From assembly GCA_022496805.1 (NCBI GenBank), contig CM040106.1:4712001-4776000 (forward strand): a DNA stretch of 64,000 nucleotides, read 5' to 3'. The first letter of the stretch is position 1. Each line of letters opens with the position of its first letter. Position numbers and translations under genes: made by a program. The stretch is from Pohlia nutans (lineage: Eukaryota; Streptophyta; Bryopsida; Bryales; Mniaceae). The notes below the pieces were generated by a model. The model ran no database searches. It had not been told where the DNA came from and worked only from the letters and a program-made list of their open reading frames with translations. Shown here in pieces: positions 1 to 12,160 of this stretch.

Positions 1-2
1 CC

Positions 3-1842
3 CAGATTACAGCTCCAGTGTTTGGGGAGAGACGAAAGTATAAGCTGCAGCAGGGTAAAGTAACCCCGGTATCAACGGCAAACTGGAACAAGAAGCAAAC
101 GTCATTCTGTGAAGGTAAAGTGAATATGGTTGACGAATTTTCCATGTCAGGCACATTTTTCGTATTCGGGAGCTATACTTTGATGACCCTCTTATAACTG
201 TATGCTATGATCGTTTTGTGAATATAACAAACATGAAGATGGTGTGTCCTATGCTGTTCTCATTGTGTGCCACTATCATCTCCCACCGAGGTAGCCTAGT
301 TAATAATTCAAGCAAAGTAATTGTTGTGGTGAGCTGTAAGCATGCATCTGGATCTCCGTTTAGTAGAAACGTCAAAACAGTTTGGCAGTTAAGGCTAATG
401 CATTATCGACTGTACATAGAGTAGACGCTTTTCTCTTTGAATTTGAGTGATGAAAGCACATACTGGTTAGAGCACTGTATGATTAATCTGAGTGATGCCC
501 GCAGGCATGGTATCGCATGTTGCAGAAATTGCGATGTTAAGGTTATCGGGGTTTTAAACTGGCTGCAGATTGGGTTCTCTACGAATGCGGAACTATCATT
601 GGAGCGAAGCTTAACAGATACTTGCGATGGCTACGTAATGACACCAAGAACTTTAATGTTGGCAAGGTATGAAACTTCTGGTCCTGGTACCCAGTGATGT
701 CAATTTACCGAACCACGTTGACTCTCGTTATAATCGCATGATATTTGTTTTAATTCGTTTGTGGGTATCAAATGTAGTACTCTTTACTCTCAATGAATAG
801 TTCTGCATAACGGTATGTTGACATGAATCGATCCCTTTTAATTTTACAGAGTCAGCTACTGCAAATTTGGTTTGATCGGGTAGCGTAGACCGAAACCTAA
901 GACCCACTGCTTGGGCCGTCTAATTATTGCAGCACTGGTGAAATCAACATACTTTGTGATAAACTAGTGCGATGAATAAGTTGAAGTTGTGTTCGAAAAC
1001 TTGTCAGAGCACAGACTTCTGTTGCGGTATGAATGAGGAGGGCATCGCCGCCCGGAATGAGGAACGCTGTTATTGTTCATTCTGGAGGTCACTATACAGT
1101 TTATGCAGAGGAATTCGTCAGCAAATATTCTCACTCTGGTTTTATGAGCTTGTTCTATAAAATGCCAAGTTACTATTGTATGGGACAGGCCTGCAGGTGG
1201 AATTCGTGGAAATGGAAGGCATGCTTGCCTGTATGGATGAAGGTGGTGAGGTGTGGCAATTTGAACTAGCGCCAAAGCTTGTTAACTCAACGAAATTGGT
1301 GACAATATGCAACGATTGGGCAGTGATTTATAAAAATAGGGAGTTGTTCTATAAACTGAGAATGACTATGCTGATGAGTATGCTCAATTTGAATATAATT
1401 TCTGGGACTACGTAGAAGAAATTCATTTTTCTACTCAGCAGGACGGCGATAATGTTGGAAATGTAGATGTATTTTACGCCCAGTGGAGTGAAGCGCCTAA
1501 GGCATGGAGATATAATGACAGAGCAAGATGCAGAATGCCGAGGTTGATCTCATAGAAGCGGTGACATGATAAGAGTAATGCATGCTTAGCATGTAATATT
1601 TAGGTATGGTGTAGCATAGTGAATTGAGTTATAAAAGTGTTGATGAAGTATTAGATAGAAATTTTGAATACACTGGAATTGGGAAGGGTAAATCCCCAAT
1701 GATCACGGCCATAGTCCAGAGAAATGATATTTACTGTAGAAGCTTATCTGGAGTTTATGCCAAAGTGAAGAGGGCAAGTTTTATCTCCTCTAAACCTGCA
1801 GCTAGCAGAGCTGTAAATGTAATGTGGGCGGATTGTGATTAA
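3..1842 (+). pseudogene. Coding-like, frame-broken sequence of unknown product
   Basis: I do not recognise this protein. Protein-like stretches follow each other in changing frames: residues starting QITAPVFGERRKYK near base 3, DPLITVCYDRFVN near 185, a segment containing WVLYECGTIIGAKLNRYL at about 571-669 with a possible acceptor (ctgcag) before it and a possible donor (aag/gtatga) after it, VIVHSGGHYTVYAEEF near 1070, GEVWQFELAPKLVNSTKL near 1245, VEEIHFSTQQDGDNVGN near 1415, and SYKSVDEVLDRNFEYTG at 1627-1842. Frame changes without splice signals between most of them favour a decayed gene; two or three plausible splice borders leave a multi-exon gene possible. The stretch is less AT-rich than the DNA to its right, which supports a coding origin. 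The left end runs off the window. Confidence 0.4.
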
Positions 1843-2299
1843 TTAAGTAAACCCCTTTTAATAAAAGGGATAATTCAACGGTAAACAGTACGTGTGCTGG
1901 TGAAATGGCGGGTAACATTTCCAATTACATATGTCTAATTTTAGGTATTACTGTCGCTGAATATCGAAATTACTATAATCGAAGTGTATGTAAATAGTAG
2001 GCGTAAATTTACTGAATGCATCCGGATTGGTGAGAAAATCAACTACGCTGTAATTTCTATATACGTGGCAAAGCATGCCACGTCGCCATTCACGCCAGCG
2101 CAGACCTATGACGTGGCAGTGAAAAAGGCTTGATGAGAAGGCCTTGTCGCATCCGAATCAACAGAATTAAATCAACAGATTTGGGTTGCGGGCTGTCCAG
2201 ACCAACGCGATCGGAACAACTGGTATGACAACGCTTTTCGGTTGGTTTTTTGTTGATTAGGACACAGACTTCTAGTAGTGTCTTAACCTACACAACCTC
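1843..2299. other. No gene seen; likely 3' flank of the Ty3 relic
   Basis: No ORF of note. The part from about 2080 to 2299 is GC-richer and lies just downstream of the minus-strand Ty3 integrase relic, so it may be that element's 3' LTR or leader, but no paired LTR is visible in the window. Confidence 0.3.
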
Positions 2300-2830
2300 C
2301 GGTATGTGTCAAACTCACTGAATTTCTTCATCATCTTCACTATCAAGCTAATCTTTATAATCTTCTTCATCTTTATCAACTTATTGATCTTGCATTGCAA
2401 CCAATATTGCATTCAAACCTTCTACATCAAATCTTCCATCTCTGCGCCAAAAAGCTTTGATCCGTTTGCCTGCAACAGTGAGTCTGCAGGGAGTACCATC
2501 TAATGAAGTGAATAAGTGACGTTATCATACACCTTTACTACTAGTCATATAAGACCCAAATCATTGTTTAGCAAACTTTTTCATAATGCTGTGTTAATAC
2601 TTCAAGGTGCTATAAAACATTAAAACCCAATCACCCTCTTTAATTTATTTGATTTTCAACCGATGAGTTCTATAAAATCTCTTCTTATTTGTCAGTCTTA
2701 CAACTTTAATTTTTTCTAATGCTATTTGTTGATCGTCAGGAAATCTGTCAAGCTATCTAATACAAAGCTCTAAAAAAGTTTCATGTGTGATACCATCAGG
2801 GTGGTTGCAAGCTACAATCACTCAAGCTTT
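2300..2830 (-). pseudogene. Ty3/gypsy integrase C-terminal relic
   Basis: Reading the minus strand gives the tail of a chromovirus/gypsy-type integrase. From right to left it shows a basic stretch (KKRFYRTHRLKIK), then EGDWVLMFYSTLKY, KKFAKQ and a GPY/F-like site (FG.Y), then VAGKRIKAFWRRDGRFDVEG and AILVAMQDQ before a stop. The family role is to join retrotransposon cDNA to the host chromosome; this C-terminal part binds DNA. The reading is broken by stops that look like CAA to TAA and TGG to TGA changes, and by frameshifts. No catalytic core, RT or LTR pair is visible, so this is a truncated remnant. The frame was put together by eye. Confidence 0.6.
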
Positions 2831-4616
2831 TTGTTGCGGTCAACAAATTGGTGCACTTTCCCAATCTTTGGAAAATCATCTATAAATATTAGAATGAAAT
2901 TTTGTGACGAAACAAATTTCATTGTTTCTAGAATTCCAATGTTTAGATGTCTACCACAATAAAGTTTGCAAAATTTCAATCTTTCTATCCAAATTAAGCA
3001 TTTCTACTTGGATTTGGTAGCGTGTCGCTTGTCGAAAGTGCACCTATTTTATAGAAAATGTTAGAAGGGGGTCAAATTTGAACTTCAAAAATTTATACCA
3101 ACATACCACAAGTGTGTACAAAGCTACCATATTATTTTTTTGGTATTACGCTTAATTTTTTTTTTAATTAATTATTTTGTGGCTTTTTTGTTTTTTAAGA
3201 TTTTCGTGCAGTTAAAACTTTGTTTTTGGATTATTTTTTTCGGAAATGAAACAATAATTCAATTTCAAAGTTGGGATATAAATTGCATTTTTCATAAAAC
3301 CTAGCTAAGGATGTTATGTAAAAAAGGCTCTAATTACCCATGTTGGGTAAAATACAAAAAGGCTGTTGAATAAAGCCCAAAGTCTTGAAATTAACTTAAT
3401 AATTGTTAAAGTGAAAGTATTAGCATAAACCCTATTTTGGGATGGTGAAATTTGTGATCTACTCGAAAGTTGAGAGGTACACATTACAACGCTAGTGTAT
3501 GAGTTGGACGGCCCTTAGCTGCTCAAGCTACACTCCCCACTTGCTAGACCGTAGCTTACAATCATTCATCTTTCCATGAGAGAAATACCCATGTAATAAT
3601 AGACTCCTCAGCAGGTATTATGGGTTTTTGTTCATACATAAGCTCCACAAGCATCTAACTAGTAATAGTGCAATGAGTAGTTTTGTCAACCTATAAAGCA
3701 AATGGAAGTAATTAAGGCCTAAACTTTTGGTTTCTGTTTGTAGTCCTTCAAACAGTCCACTCGTCTATTCATCATCCAATAATACCTTTGCTTTCTTTAA
3801 TTTCTTTTTGGCTTTTTTAACGACCTTCTTGCAAATAGAGTCCAAATTTTTAACATCTTTAAATCTCACAAATCCACACTTCATCACATTTAGAAAACTA
3901 CAGCCAACATTTTGTACGTTTAGGGACATAATACTTTCCGATGAATCTGCACCCGTGGACCCCCGAATTCCACGTGTGCATTTTAGAAATCCTTAAAGTC
4001 ATCACGAGATCTTGTATAGCTTGCTATCTTTGGTGTTTGCAGATAGTGGTGTCTTCAGATTATTTAATATAGAGTTTATGCTCTTCGATTCTAAATTTTT
4101 TGCTAAAGTTTTCAACATGCTAGGAGGCCACCTGCAACAAGGAATCGCTAAGGACAAGATTGGACTTTAGTTCTTCAATTTGGTGAAAACACTTCATCTT
4201 TGTTTTCAATTTCATTTTTGGTTGACTTTTATTCATAGGGGTGTAGCTCTGTGCGTGTCTTGTTTAGTGCGTTTGTGGGTGCAGTGTAGTGTGTGTGCGT
4301 GCGTGAGTGGGTGAAGTTTAGTGTATGTGTCCGTGTGTAGTTTAGATTTTTTATAGTGTAGGTTGGATTTCAGGTGAAGTCTTTAATATTGCTGATTTCT
4401 GTTTTATTCATTGAATTTTGTGCGTCAATCCTAAATTCTATATTTCAAGGACGCATTAAAGAACTCTTCATTCTTTTGCATGAATACATACCATTACTTG
4501 TTTTTCTAACAAAATATCATTCATATGGTCATTCAATTTAGTGATATAGTTTGAAAACTTGATTCAGCTATGCATATTTAGACATGAACTGATTACAATA
4601 ATACACCCTTGCAAAA
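2831..4616. other. Mostly unassigned AT-rich sequence
   Basis: The minus strand of 3727-3996 reads coding-like with a lysine-rich stretch (KKVVKKAKKKLKKAKVLLDDE) but matches nothing I know. At 4230-4340 the plus strand is GT-rich. Nothing else supportable was found. Confidence 0.3.
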
Positions 4617-5110
4617 TCGAAGATAATTATCTTCAACTTGAGCCTAAATGCCTTTCAGTCAAAGATAATTATTTTAACTCAAGGATAACTATAATCAAGC
4701 TCGAGAATATTTATCTTTGAGTTGGGGATATTTATTTTCAAGACGAGGATATCTATCTTTAAGTCGAAGATATATATCTTCGATTCAAAGATATATGTCT
4801 TCGTCTCAATGATATATTCTGGACTAAAACAAATATATCCTCAATACAAAGATATCTATCTTCAATTGAAGAACACAAATCCTTGAGACAAAGAAGATAC
4901 ACCACGAGCTTTAGATAGTTATATAGGATACCAAGAAAATTAACCTCGGCGCGACGATAACTTTAATCAAGCAATTGATAGCGCACTAAGAAACATGAAT
5001 AAATATCGTGAACTCTAGCAGGAATATCTTCGACTTGAAGATATATCTAGAGTCAAAGATATTCATGCGAATGCACAAATTTATCTTCAAGTCAAAGATA
5101 GTCCCAAACG
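4617..5110. repeat. 21-bp imperfect tandem repeats with palindromic core
   Basis: Units of 21 bp starting GATAT..ATCTT repeat head to tail at 4726, 4747, 4768, 4789 and 4810. Looser copies occur at 4619-4725 and 4850-5110 (for example AAGATATCTATCTTCAA). Each core is close to self-complementary (AAGATATATATCTT). Because the period is a multiple of three it also reads as a seven-residue repeat (DIYLRF-like) on the plus strand, but stops make coding unlikely. No function is known to me. Confidence 0.75.
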
Positions 5111-5589
5111 ACACGCACTAAAAATTAACACATTTACTAACAAAGTAACGAAATTATCATCTCAATGTCAGCCAGAGCGTAGAGTTATTTTTGAATTGAG
5201 GATAGCTGCTAACAACAATAAGCCTAATAAAATCCAACCATAGACACTAACAGTAGATAAAATAAAAAGAGTGTTGGAGACAAACGAGGATATCTTTGGC
5301 TTAAAGATAAATTTCTCAAATCCGATACACAAAACTATATAAGCATTAACTAATATAGATATATCCCTATGAAACCTCTAAATATCAAGAAGATAATATA
5401 CAATATCAAAGAGAATTACATACCTGCCCCTTACACATTTTCGATTCAAAGATGCATTCTGATCAAAATAAAAAGACCACAAGCTGTACGTATGTAAAGG
5501 ACCTATGATGTCATCGACTTGAAGATCCATGAGCTGTGAAAAGCCTATAATAAAATTGCTATTCCGATGTCATGTTCAGATGTGTTGAA
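5111..5589. other. Unassigned sequence
   Basis: AT-rich, with stray copies of the AAGATA motif near 5288 and 5442. No gene or mobile-element end was recognised. Confidence 0.3.
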
Positions 5590-6205
5590 ATGGCTGAGTT
5601 AGACAACTATGACTACTGGTCCACAACACTATTCATAGAGCTCTGTCAAAATCCACTCTCGGGGGGAGCACTCCCTTGTATATTTTGCATACACGTGCGA
5701 TAATGACCTATTTATTTGGGGGATTATTTACCTTGCAAAAAATATTATAAGGTGATGGTATTTTACATGTAAAAAGCCTGAGAATATTATATGTGATGGT
5801 ATTTTACATGTAAACATGTTTCACTTTTTAAAAATCCCCTATTTTACATGTACATTTTTTACAAAATTTATCTACAATGAATATATTGGACCCTATTTTT
5901 TATCGCACATTGTTTCTAAAATTTTCGCCAGTGAACCCCCCGAGAATCCACTCAGAGAGACTCCATTTATTTACGAGATGGAATCTAACAACATAACCAT
6001 GTGGCAATTCAAAGACTGCGTTGCAACCTGGACGTTTGAATTCAACCAGTTCAAAAATTATATGTGTCTCAGGCATTGTGAGCACACAAGTCCTAACTTC
6101 CTCGTTTGTAACAACAAGAAGAACTTCACACTCATCGAGCACCACCACAAGGATTATATTTTCATAGCACTCCAAGAAAATGACGATATGGGCCGTACTT
6201 TATAA
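5590..6205 (+). pseudogene. Small unknown ORF split by a MITE
   Basis: An ORF starts with ATG at 5590, is interrupted at 5658 by a 287-bp MITE, and continues at 5953 after the second copy of the 8-bp target duplication. Leaving out the MITE and one duplication copy gives exactly the same frame on both sides, about 106 codons ending at 6205. It begins MAELDNYDYWSTTLF and contains a Cys/His-rich middle (MCLRHCEHTSPNFL) and EHHHKDYIFIALQENDD. I do not recognise the family. The lack of stops across the junction suggests it was coding when the MITE landed. It could be a fragment of a larger gene or of an older transposon, as further coding-like text follows after the stop. Confidence 0.45.
5658..5944 (+). 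mobile_element. hAT-type MITE, copy 1
   Basis: A 287-bp element with terminal inverted repeats CTCGGGGGGAGCACT and AGTGAACCCCCCGAG. It is flanked by the perfect 8-bp duplication AATCCACT (5650-5657 and 5945-5952). An 8-bp duplication is typical of hAT transposases acting in trans. It has no coding capacity. Copy 2 (19154-19450) is nearly the same over its whole length; copy 3 (12717-13311) is a longer, inverted relative. Confidence 0.85.
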
Positions 6206-6717
6206 CACACGCATTTCTTTGTCATCAAAGTCTACGAGTGGAGAGCGCAATACGACATGAACGTGCTAATGAGTTCCTTGCAAGACTTCTCCACGGCATA
6301 GTTGGTAGTCTTGTTCAGAAATAATTTCCTCTCAAATGCGCAACAATCAAAGACTTGACTCATGTGAGTAGAAAATTATCCATTTATCTTACATACGAGT
6401 TCGTAAGTGAGACAAGTGACAATTTATATAATTTTTTTAGAATTTTGATAAGTTTTTATCAAATATTAAGTTAATTATCTATCCAAGTTTTTAGTAATCC
6501 TTTCAAGCAATAGACACTTTTACAGTTACAATTTTTGTTGATTTTTTTTGGATATTGTTAAAATACAATTCATAATGTTTCCAAAATGTTAAAATACATT
6601 TTATTTAAACAAGATATGCAAAAGTTATGAGTTTTTATGTTTTGAGTGGTTTTCAAGTCAAAAATTACAATTTTCAGTTTTATTCCTGGACTGCTGATGT
6701 GATTTTTTGCAATTTAA
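6206..6717. other. Unassigned AT-rich sequence
   Basis: Some coding-like text continues for about 150 bases after the split ORF, then plain AT-rich sequence. Nothing recognised. Confidence 0.3.
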
Positions 6718-7200
6718 ATTGTTTTGAAAAATAAATTATTCTATGCTTTAGAACGTATTATGTCTTTATAAAAATATGAATTTCACCAAAAATGGATGTA
6801 CAGATTAGAAGATACAAATAGATGAAGTTTTACTACAATGTTTACATCTATTTCACTCTTTGAAAGACATCGTGGAATTATTTTTTAATTGAATTATTTC
6901 TCTAAAAACTAACTACATTATACTCTTTTGTATTTTATGTCATTTATAAAAATATAAAATTTACCGAAAATGAATTTACAGAATAATAGCTAGGCATGGA
7001 TGAAATTATGCTATGTTTTTTCATCTATTTTACTTTATGAAAAACAGTTAGCGATAATTTTTTAATAATATTATTTCTTTTAAAAACTAACCGCATCATG
7101 CTTTTCTATCTTTGATGTTATTTATAAAAAAATAAATTTCATTTTCAATGAATGCTTATTATTGATGATATGGACAGATGAAGTTTTGTTAAAATAATTT
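6718..7200. repeat. Three imperfect tandem copies of a ~170-bp unit
   Basis: The landmark TTTATAAAAA recurs at 6775, 6943 and 7121, about 168 and 178 bp apart. Each is followed by a similar string (AATTTCACCAAAAATG-like) and a later CATCTATTTCACTTT-like string. The unit is close to nucleosome length, as in many plant satellites, but only three decayed copies are present. Confidence 0.65.
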
Positions 7201-8989
7201 ATTTATTATTCAAATGAAGATGTTTGAGAGTATGTATCATCTTTGAGAGTATGAACGTGTTTGAGTGTATGTATTATATTTGAATGAGTTTGATACTTGA
7301 ATTGAAGTATTTTGACTCTTCTTCACGGCACTTCCACACATATACTCAATTTGAATATCTTTTACGGTATATTACCCCTTGTATTAATCACAATTTTTTT
7401 TTCCGCCCAAATACACACATACACACCTATAAACACATTCGAACACACAAAAACACATACACAAGTTGCTCTTTACTCTTCACACTTCAGACTCCATATC
7501 CTTTACAATCTCTTACAACCCATAGATTAGTACATAGAGAGAAGTACATGTGAAGAATGATTAATTAAACAACAAAAATAAAAATATATATCAATAACGG
7601 TTACAATTGCACCAAATGTAAGAGGAATGAGGTGCTAATTGGAATTTTCTTTCATTAGAGTGTTATATAACAACTCACAAATAAAAGAATTTTCCACTAA
7701 TTGCAATTTATTCTCTTCAAGGATTTATCCTCTTTCGCAACAACACAAACAAACGCTACACATCTTGTCAAAAAGGATGTATTAAAAGTGAAAAAAGGAT
7801 TAGAACACCATGAAACCTCCTATTCAAGTGATAAAATTGGTCATTTTTGAGAGAATATGAGCCTCTTTTTATATAAAACAAAACAATCTAAAAACACGGC
7901 TCGCGATAATCGAATTTAGACCCTCGGTCTTACGAACCTTATAATTTGTCAAAGTTATTAGTTGGCGATCCCCACCTTATAAAGTAATTGAGGAAAAAAA
8001 ACCCAATTAACTTCAAAATCTAATTTACTATTAGACATAAAATATAACTTTCTAAATATAGTTCAAATTGACAAACGAATTTCACTTGTGGATTCAAAAT
8101 GCCAAAATTAGTTTATAGAAACTTTGAATGGGCTAAAAATAGACATTTTCATCTATTTAACCCCATTTTAGCCTTTTATCGCTCGCGGAATTTACCGTCA
8201 GTTGAAAAATGTAATTTTTGTTCAATTGAATTTATCGTTGATCTTCAAAGGTTGCTTTTAGTGGAGAACGACTTTTGTAAACTCTCAATTGGATTCTTAG
8301 TTGGTCTTTAACAATTCTGACTAACTTTTTAACCTTTCAACGAAATGTACGGGAAAATTCTAGCTTTTAAAAAAAACATAGGACCTTAACTTTGATAATT
8401 ATCAAATTTTGCGATCTTTATCAAGGTACCTAAAGGTTTGTGTAACAATTAATTGGTCAATTTAACATCATCTCTTTACTTTCTATGAATTTTCAAAGCA
8501 TATTTACAATTTATTATAATTGCGTTTAATGTCTGTTATTACGCAAAAACTCTACAATTCTATTGAGAGTCTCAAAGTCTATTCTCGACCTTTTAGTAGG
8601 AATTTTACTATCTCTTTCTTCTACCTTTTATAAAATTAATTACTAGCTACTTAAAGTAGTTATTAATCATAACTCTTTCCAATATCTTGTTCTCTGTTAC
8701 ATTTTAACTTCAAAGGGCATTCCCCTAAATTGGATCCAAAAGATGTTTAAATAGTCACAACTTATAATAATTTTATCTCGGTCGCTGATCAAACTCTTAA
8801 TTTTTGCAACATTGTTTTTTTAAGTAAAAATCTATCAATATAACTAATTTTTTACTTTACTTTTGTAGTTTTACGAGAAAAATATAAAAATAAGTAAAAA
8901 ACCCTTATTTGAATTTTCCAATTTTTTTCCACATTTGTTTACTATTTTTTTCATTTGTTTACATAAACACCTTAATATTTACAAAAAAT
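7201..8989. other. AT-rich sequence without recognisable genes
   Basis: Contains a GT-rich run near 7205-7290 and an AC-rich run (ACACATACACAC-like) at 7418-7465. No ORF with protein-like composition and no element ends were seen. Confidence 0.4.
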
Positions 8990-9539
8990 AAAAAAATTGC
9001 AACTTTAAGCACGAAGTGCCGACCTAGCAGCTCACAATTTGCAAGCTCAGCAAGGTTTTTCGGGCTCTTGACAGAAGCGAATTGCAGAATTGCAAATCGT
9101 CCTCCTTAGCAATCAAAACCAAGCGTCCCCGCTGGCCAAATGTAGACGACGCTACCCTACCCAGTCAAGAACACCTCGAGGAGATAGTAGGGGCATTATT
9201 GGTATCAGATCCTATTTGAACTGCTGAGTGTCAACTCTAAAAACCGCAGCTGGAGGTGAACCAAATTGGAAGCGAAGAAAATCAACATTTGCCGCAAGAC
9301 TATCTAGTGCTAGTAGTTCAAGATAAGCTTTGATGACGGTGGAAGAGAGACCCAACTAGACTGCACTCGCTGTGTTGAAGTATTAGAAGTCCGGTGAGAT
9401 GAAACAAGAATTCTAGGACAAACACAAAGTCTGCTACATTTTTTATGAAAGAAAGCATACAGTTTCCATCAATCAATGTTATATAGCCAATGATAATACG
9501 TCATTCGGATTCTAGAGAAGGAAATTGTCGAGGATTGGA
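8990..9539 (+). pseudogene. Relic of a large multi-exon repetitive gene, part 1
   Basis: A GC-richer, coding-like stretch directly left of the CACTA insertion. One frame at 9271-9332 reads ENQHLPQDYLVLVVQDKL, and the end reads EKEIVEDW up to the insertion point. After the CACTA element, coding-like text resumes at 27270, so the two sides probably formed one gene. The wording resembles repetitive proteins I recall from Chara, which I could not check. There are frameshifts and stops throughout. A string TGGTATCAGATCC at about 9199 looks like a tRNA-iMet primer site, so part of this stretch might instead be retrotransposon-derived. Confidence 0.35.
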
Positions 9540-9569
9540 CACTATAAGAAATCCGTGATTTTTGTGACG

Positions 9570-11764
9570 TTAGCTGAGGCTAAGGTTTTTTTTAAAAACA
9601 TCGTTGCGCGAACAAGCCGAGCCACTGGGCTGTCGGATTCCGGTGGATGTTGCACAAAACATGGGGATATTGGAGGAAAAACGCAAAGATGTTAGCATAT
9701 ACGTATTCGTTTAGCGAGACGTCCCAGTGAACATAGTCATGTTTTTAGAAAACGTCCTCAGAAACATGACAGTGCCACGTCGGCATGTTGTTTCAGCTTG
9801 ATTGCAAGTAAGTATGTCAAAATTATTGTAGACTGAGGTAAAACGCAGCCCGGATGTGAAAAAAACAAGGGATAGGTCTGGGTTTTTTAGTACACTATAA
9901 ATTTATCATTCTATCGATCCACAAGCTTTGACTGTTGGAATTGTTTTTTTACAGTTGAAATAGAATACCACATATATTAGTGTGTCCCATAAAACATATT
10001 ATAACCCATTGTTGCATAATTGATTACCCTAAAAATTTCTCTGCATTCTTCTATATAGTTTTGCAAAAATCAACATAGTTTGTTTAGGACTGGTGGCCAA
10101 AAATTACTTATTGTCCTCTGTTGCAAAGTAAAATATTTGTTTCATTGATTTATTTTAACTAATTTTAAACACACGTAAATACAAAGTAAAACACTAATTT
10201 TGCAATTATTTTAAACTTACACAACCGCCTCTAGTTGTCAAATTTGTGTTGCTGATAGATTCAAATTATACGTTGCAATTCCTTTTTTTAACCCTCAATT
10301 TATAGTGTTATCTTAAATTTTTATCTTATATGAATATATTATAATTTTCATAATCTTCTACTTTTCTATGTGACTCTTTATTCTATAATTTTAGATTTCA
10401 TCCTATTTTATAATATTATTATTTTATAATGTAACTTATATATTATTTTTTATAATATTTATTTTACAACTTTATTTTGCAATCTTATTTCATAATTTTA
10501 GTACTTTCTAATATAGTAATATTTATAAACTTATCCGCTTTTAATGTTTTAACACCATTTTTTTATTTATTTTTATTTTTGTTTCGACCGTTATTTACAC
10601 TACAGGATGATTTTTGAGTGTCTTCAAAACTTAGAACACTTGAAGTTTCATTAGTGAAGGGATTACAATGCGTCATCTACGTGGCATGGGAAAATCCACG
10701 TCAAACGTGCTGACATGTCATAATATGTTAGAGACGACATCAAAGAGAACATTGTCTGAAACAAAAACTCAACGTCATTTACATGTTTTACTAGACATCC
10801 ATTTATATGTCTAAAATTATATTCAAATGTCTGTTGTGCCGTCCACTCTAACATACGAGATTTGTTGAAAAGTCAAAATTTGTCAGTGTCTAAGTCTTAT
10901 ACAACATCAAGAGCAACATCCGAATTGGGACCACACATTCATATTTACACCTCCACAACAACATTTTATATAACATACACGACGTCTATGTTGACAAACG
11001 GCGGAGCATATACATTAAATATTCAGATGTTCTAAACAACATTCCACCAAACATCCAAAGATAGCCATAAATGCTATTTGACAACATCGACTTCAATATA
11101 CTCACCGTCACCAAATCATTGCGGCCCATGGACAATCCGACATCAACCTAAACACACAGTCCATTTTGATCAACGTCTGGAAAACACGGCGTAACTTTAA
11201 GGTATGTCCGCTATGACATCCCAGATTACTTTCACCATGTATCACACACGGTCTTGATGATACTCACTGTTCATATCTCAATACACATCACAAAAAATGT
11301 TCACTTGTCCTACGTGAAATACCCGTAGGACGTGGCATAGAAAATACCACGGACATGTAGACGTTGCTGTAAACGCTAATTGACAACATCGACTGAGACA
11401 TGTGGAATGGAATTTTGTAGTTGCTTCCAATGTGAACATACGGATATTCATTCCCATTTAGGAATGTACATGAAAACAGTAGGCTGCCACTGCAAACATC
11501 AAATAATGTGAGTGTCTATGTTAAAATAGACATCCGGGAAGATGCGTCTCAATTGTCCGTCCAGATATTTTGCGTAACATGTGGATCTTCTCCACAATTA
11601 GACTTATCGTACGTCTCACTTATTTGCCATGATGTTTGCAGTAACATTGAGAGTGTCGGTCAAAACGCATTGACGCTTTTATCCATGTCTACGATACCAT
11701 TCGGAGTTACAAATACAACGTCTGACAAAATGTCTGCATTGTTTGGGTTCACTGCACAAAGTTA
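9570..11764. repeat. CACTA left subterminal region
   Basis: No gene. Repeated short words such as AACGTC, GACATC and ACAACATC occur in both orientations, most densely at 10660-11480. They are probably binding sites for the element's accessory DNA-binding protein, by analogy with other EnSpm elements. Confidence 0.5.
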
Positions 11765-12160
11765 TCAAATTACTCCATGCAATGATGTTGCTTTGTATTG
11801 TTTTACGTACTTCGTGCAAAACCTAAGTGTATCCTCCATACAATACCCTTTTGCTATGCTCCCTTCTGAATGTGCAAAAGTTCCTCACGTAATCTTCCAA
11901 AGTCTTCATGTACCTCTCAATTGGATACATCTAACCGCAGTCGACATGCCCACATATGAAAAGGTGTTCAACAAGATGTACTAGAAGATGTATCATGACG
12001 TTAAGAAATGTTGGCAGGAACTCCTTCTCTAACACGCATGTTTCCATAATTATGTTTCGCATCACACTCTAGTTGTTGTCTTCTTGAATTTCTTTCTGGC
12101 AATTTTTTGGAACACTCTGCTGATTTTGATGATTGCCAAGCGCTCATTTTCGTCCAGTAT
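11765..12160 (-). pseudogene. CACTA transposase C-terminus (TNP2, DUF4218)
   Basis: On the minus strand the sequence reads CVLEKEFLPTFLNVMIHLL, VHLVEHLF, then a site where a tryptophan codon is now TAG, then MYPIERYMKTLEDYVRNF. After a frameshift it reads EGSIAKGYCMEDTLRFCTKY. This order (L.K.FPP.F..VM.HL, then WMYPIERYM..LK.YVRN..PEGSIA) is the DUF4218 signature at the C-terminus of plant TNP2-type transposases, which cut and move CACTA elements. A coding-like upstream piece (ERLAIIKISRVFQKIAR) lies at about 12060-12160. The N-terminal DDE core is missing; it would lie to the right, where the Ty3 element inserted. Nonfunctional. Confidence 0.75.

Noticed and set aside
3727..3996. 89-codon plus-strand ORF
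   Set aside because: Low-complexity Phe/Ser text; the minus strand is more protein-like but unrecognised.
5816..6205. 129-codon ORF starting inside MITE copy 1 as a gene of its own
   Set aside because: Its first part is MITE sequence; copy 2 gives a similar start at 19322. The real frame starts at 5590 and was split.
9195..9215. TGGTATCAGATCC as the start of another copia/gypsy element
   Set aside because: No LTR pair or gag follows; left as a note in the relic entry.
11508..11984. 158-codon plus-strand ORF as a gene
   Set aside because: It is the antisense shadow of the CACTA transposase C-terminus on the minus strand.
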